A stretch of 6,611 nucleotides of DNA from Spirochaetaceae bacterium (lineage in GTDB: Bacteria; Spirochaetota; Spirochaetia; Treponematales; Breznakiellaceae), in the NCBI GenBank assembly GCA_031284295.1, contig JAITAE010000208.1, positions 1-6,611 on the forward strand, read 5' to 3'. Position 1 is the stretch's first letter; each line of letters begins with the position of its first letter. Below, one piece after another: positions 6,260 to 6,611 of the stretch. A program made the translations under genes and the position numbers. A model generated the notes under the pieces. The model saw nothing but the letters and a program-made list of their open reading frames with translations. It ran no database searches and was not told the origin of the DNA.

Positions 6260-6315
6260 TTAAAAACGCAGTTTTGTCGAACCTTCGGTTCGCAGGCTTT
6301 TAGCCTAAAAACTGC
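6260..6315 (-). terminator. Possible leftward intrinsic terminator
   Basis: Read on the minus strand, the two nested hairpins and the outer GCAG stem are followed directly by GTTTTT. This would separate the right-edge transposase remnants from the lipoprotein-like gene. The T tract is short and the outer stem is AT-rich, so efficiency is uncertain. Confidence 0.35.
6268..6315. repeat. Inverted-repeat cluster folding as a three-way junction
   Basis: The outer stem is GCAGTTTT (6268-6275) with AAAACTGC (6308-6315). It encloses two perfect hairpins: CGAACC/GGTTCG (6278-6283, 6287-6292, loop TTC) and AGGCT/AGCCT (6294-6298, 6302-6306, loop TTT), with only one or two unpaired bases at the junction. 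On the minus strand the structure is followed by GTTTTTAA (6267 down to 6260), so it could act as an intrinsic terminator for leftward transcription. It could otherwise be part of a dispersed palindromic element or a small structured RNA. Confidence 0.7.
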
Positions 6316-6325
6316 AAGACTATGA

Positions 6326-6344
6326 GATAACCAACCGGGTTATC
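6326..6344. repeat. Inverted repeat 3, 7-bp stem
   Basis: GATAACC (6326-6332) pairs with GGTTATC (6338-6344) around a 5-base loop. Its minus-strand flank, TTGTTCGATAACC, resembles the arm of inverted repeat 1 (TTGTTCGGAAAC), so the two may belong to one family of palindromic elements. Confidence 0.6.
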
Positions 6345-6353
6345 GAACAAGTC

Positions 6354-6480
6354 TATTATATCCGTATGCAATTCATATATCGAAAATAACTTCTGGTCAT
6401 TCGGTACTTTTTCCCCCTTGATCTCTTTCCGGCAGGTCACGTCGCAGACTTTCTTCATAAGCCCCAATAACCGCTCTAAG
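6354..6480 (-). pseudogene. Internal fragment of an ISNCY-like DDE transposase
   Basis: The minus strand encodes LERLLGLMKKVCDVT, then KGEKVPNDQKLFSIYELHTDII. The pattern G-E-x-V-P-x-x-x-K-x-x-S-I-x-E-x-H-T-D-I-I is characteristic of the central region of ISNCY (IS1202-like) transposases, where it is normally followed by a glycine/lysine-rich turn and FGHKV. Here that continuation is missing: after HTDII (ending at 6354) the frame runs into DLFDNPVGYLIV, encoded by inverted repeat 3 and its flank, and stops at 6300-6302. Both ends of the gene are absent, so this is a dead remnant. Family identity rests on motif recall, not on a search. Confidence 0.6.
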
Positions 6481-6503
6481 GGCTCTCCCAAAAATAAACA
6501 CTA
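6480..6503. mobile_element. Candidate terminal inverted repeat at the end of the ISAzo13-like element
   Basis: The 24 bases between the stop codon of the right-edge transposase and the start of the ISNCY-like homology begin GGGCTCTCCC on the plus strand and run into an A-rich stretch. The position is where an element end would be expected. The partner repeat lies outside the window, so this cannot be confirmed here. Confidence 0.3.
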
Positions 6504-6611
6504 CATATTGAGTACCGAAGGTTGTAGAGTATAATTCCAATCCTTGTGGAATTTGTCCCCCCGTAGTTTTATCTCTAACATCTGTTCATCAGTTATTTGA
6601 ACACCCAAGTC
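6501..6611 (-). CDS. C-terminal 36 residues of a second transposase, ISAzo13-like (5' part outside window)
   Basis: From the right edge the minus strand reads 36 codons to TAG at 6501-6503: DLGVQITDEQMLEIK, then GDKFHKDWNYTLQPS and a short tail. An I-x-D-E-Q-M helix followed by F-H-x-x-W-N-Y-T near the stop is the usual ending of ISAzo13-family (Rhodopirellula-type DDE) transposases. The gene starts beyond the window, so intactness cannot be judged. Its stop codon lies about 20 bp from the start of the ISNCY-like fragment, which fits one element having inserted into another. Confidence 0.55.
   Translation of the reverse strand, partial: DLGVQITDEQMLEIKLRGDKFHKDWNYTLQPSVLNM

Larger units (their letters stand above)
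5601..6303 (+). pseudogene. Small putative lipoprotein gene, interrupted by a frameshift and an amber codon
   Basis: From the ATG at 5601 the frame reads MKKPFF and stops at TGA 5652-5654. Removing one base from the T6 run (5613-5618) joins MKKPF to LQVLCLALLTRC, giving a classic lipoprotein-type signal with Cys at about residue 17, and then continues as DIWNQPLVEPLKERV in the 5617 frame. Arg just before the Cys is unusual for a lipobox, although spirochaetal lipoboxes are relaxed. The body is beta-rich with no recognised enzyme motif. The frame hits TAG at 5911-5913, after VLVPGLDYYVEQDGKY, and resumes at once in the same frame as TEDETMTVTLVLND to 6303. A GGAGG (5916-5920) sits 8 nt before the ATG at 5929, so internal restart is possible. 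A 13-C tract lies at 6155-6167. Gene-derived sequence probably ends near 6224, where an inverted repeat begins. It may be a decaying gene, a phase-variable gene switched off, or two small adjacent genes. I do not recognise its function. Confidence 0.65.

Overview
The window reads like a host-associated spirochaete chromosome, most plausibly a Treponema of the termite-gut type. This is inferred from the style of the proteins: a membrane cyclase with a treponemal-looking tail, a relaxed lipobox, transposase remnants and roughly balanced GC. No marker gene proves the taxonomy.

Layout. Bases 5361 down to 1 carry two genes on the minus strand in one probable transcription unit. The first is a complete 875-residue membrane-anchored class III nucleotide cyclase-like protein (2734-5361). 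The second begins 62 bp downstream and is a very large exported beta-rich protein (2671 down to 1). It stays open for 890 codons without a frameshift and runs off the left edge, which explains why 1-2640 has no complete long reading frame. By eye its sequence order resembles the N-terminal part of SprA, the outer-membrane translocon of the Bacteroidota type 9 secretion system. That would be unexpected in a spirochaete and is the most interesting lead here.

The cyclase has an 18-unit GEAxx pentapeptide tract encoded by a 15-bp tandem repeat, two membrane segments around a periplasmic sensor, a HAMP domain and a cyclase domain. That domain keeps its transition-state Asn and Arg but appears to lack both metal-binding aspartates.

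Bases 5362-5600 are a divergent intergenic region with a candidate promoter for each side. To the right, 5601-6303 on the plus strand is a small lipoprotein-like gene with a strong promoter and ribosome binding site. It is broken by a one-base frameshift at a T6 run in the signal peptide and an in-frame amber codon, and it also carries a 13-bp poly-C tract. It is either decaying or phase-variable.

Bases 6225-6344 hold three consecutive inverted repeats, including one that folds as a three-way junction. They look like a dispersed palindromic element that overran the lipoprotein 3' end. The right edge (about 6354-6611, minus strand) holds two transposase remnants: an internal ISNCY-like piece and the C-terminus of a second, ISAzo13-like transposase entering from outside the window. 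The window thus passes from an intact cyclase/surface-protein operon into an eroding, repeat-rich junction.
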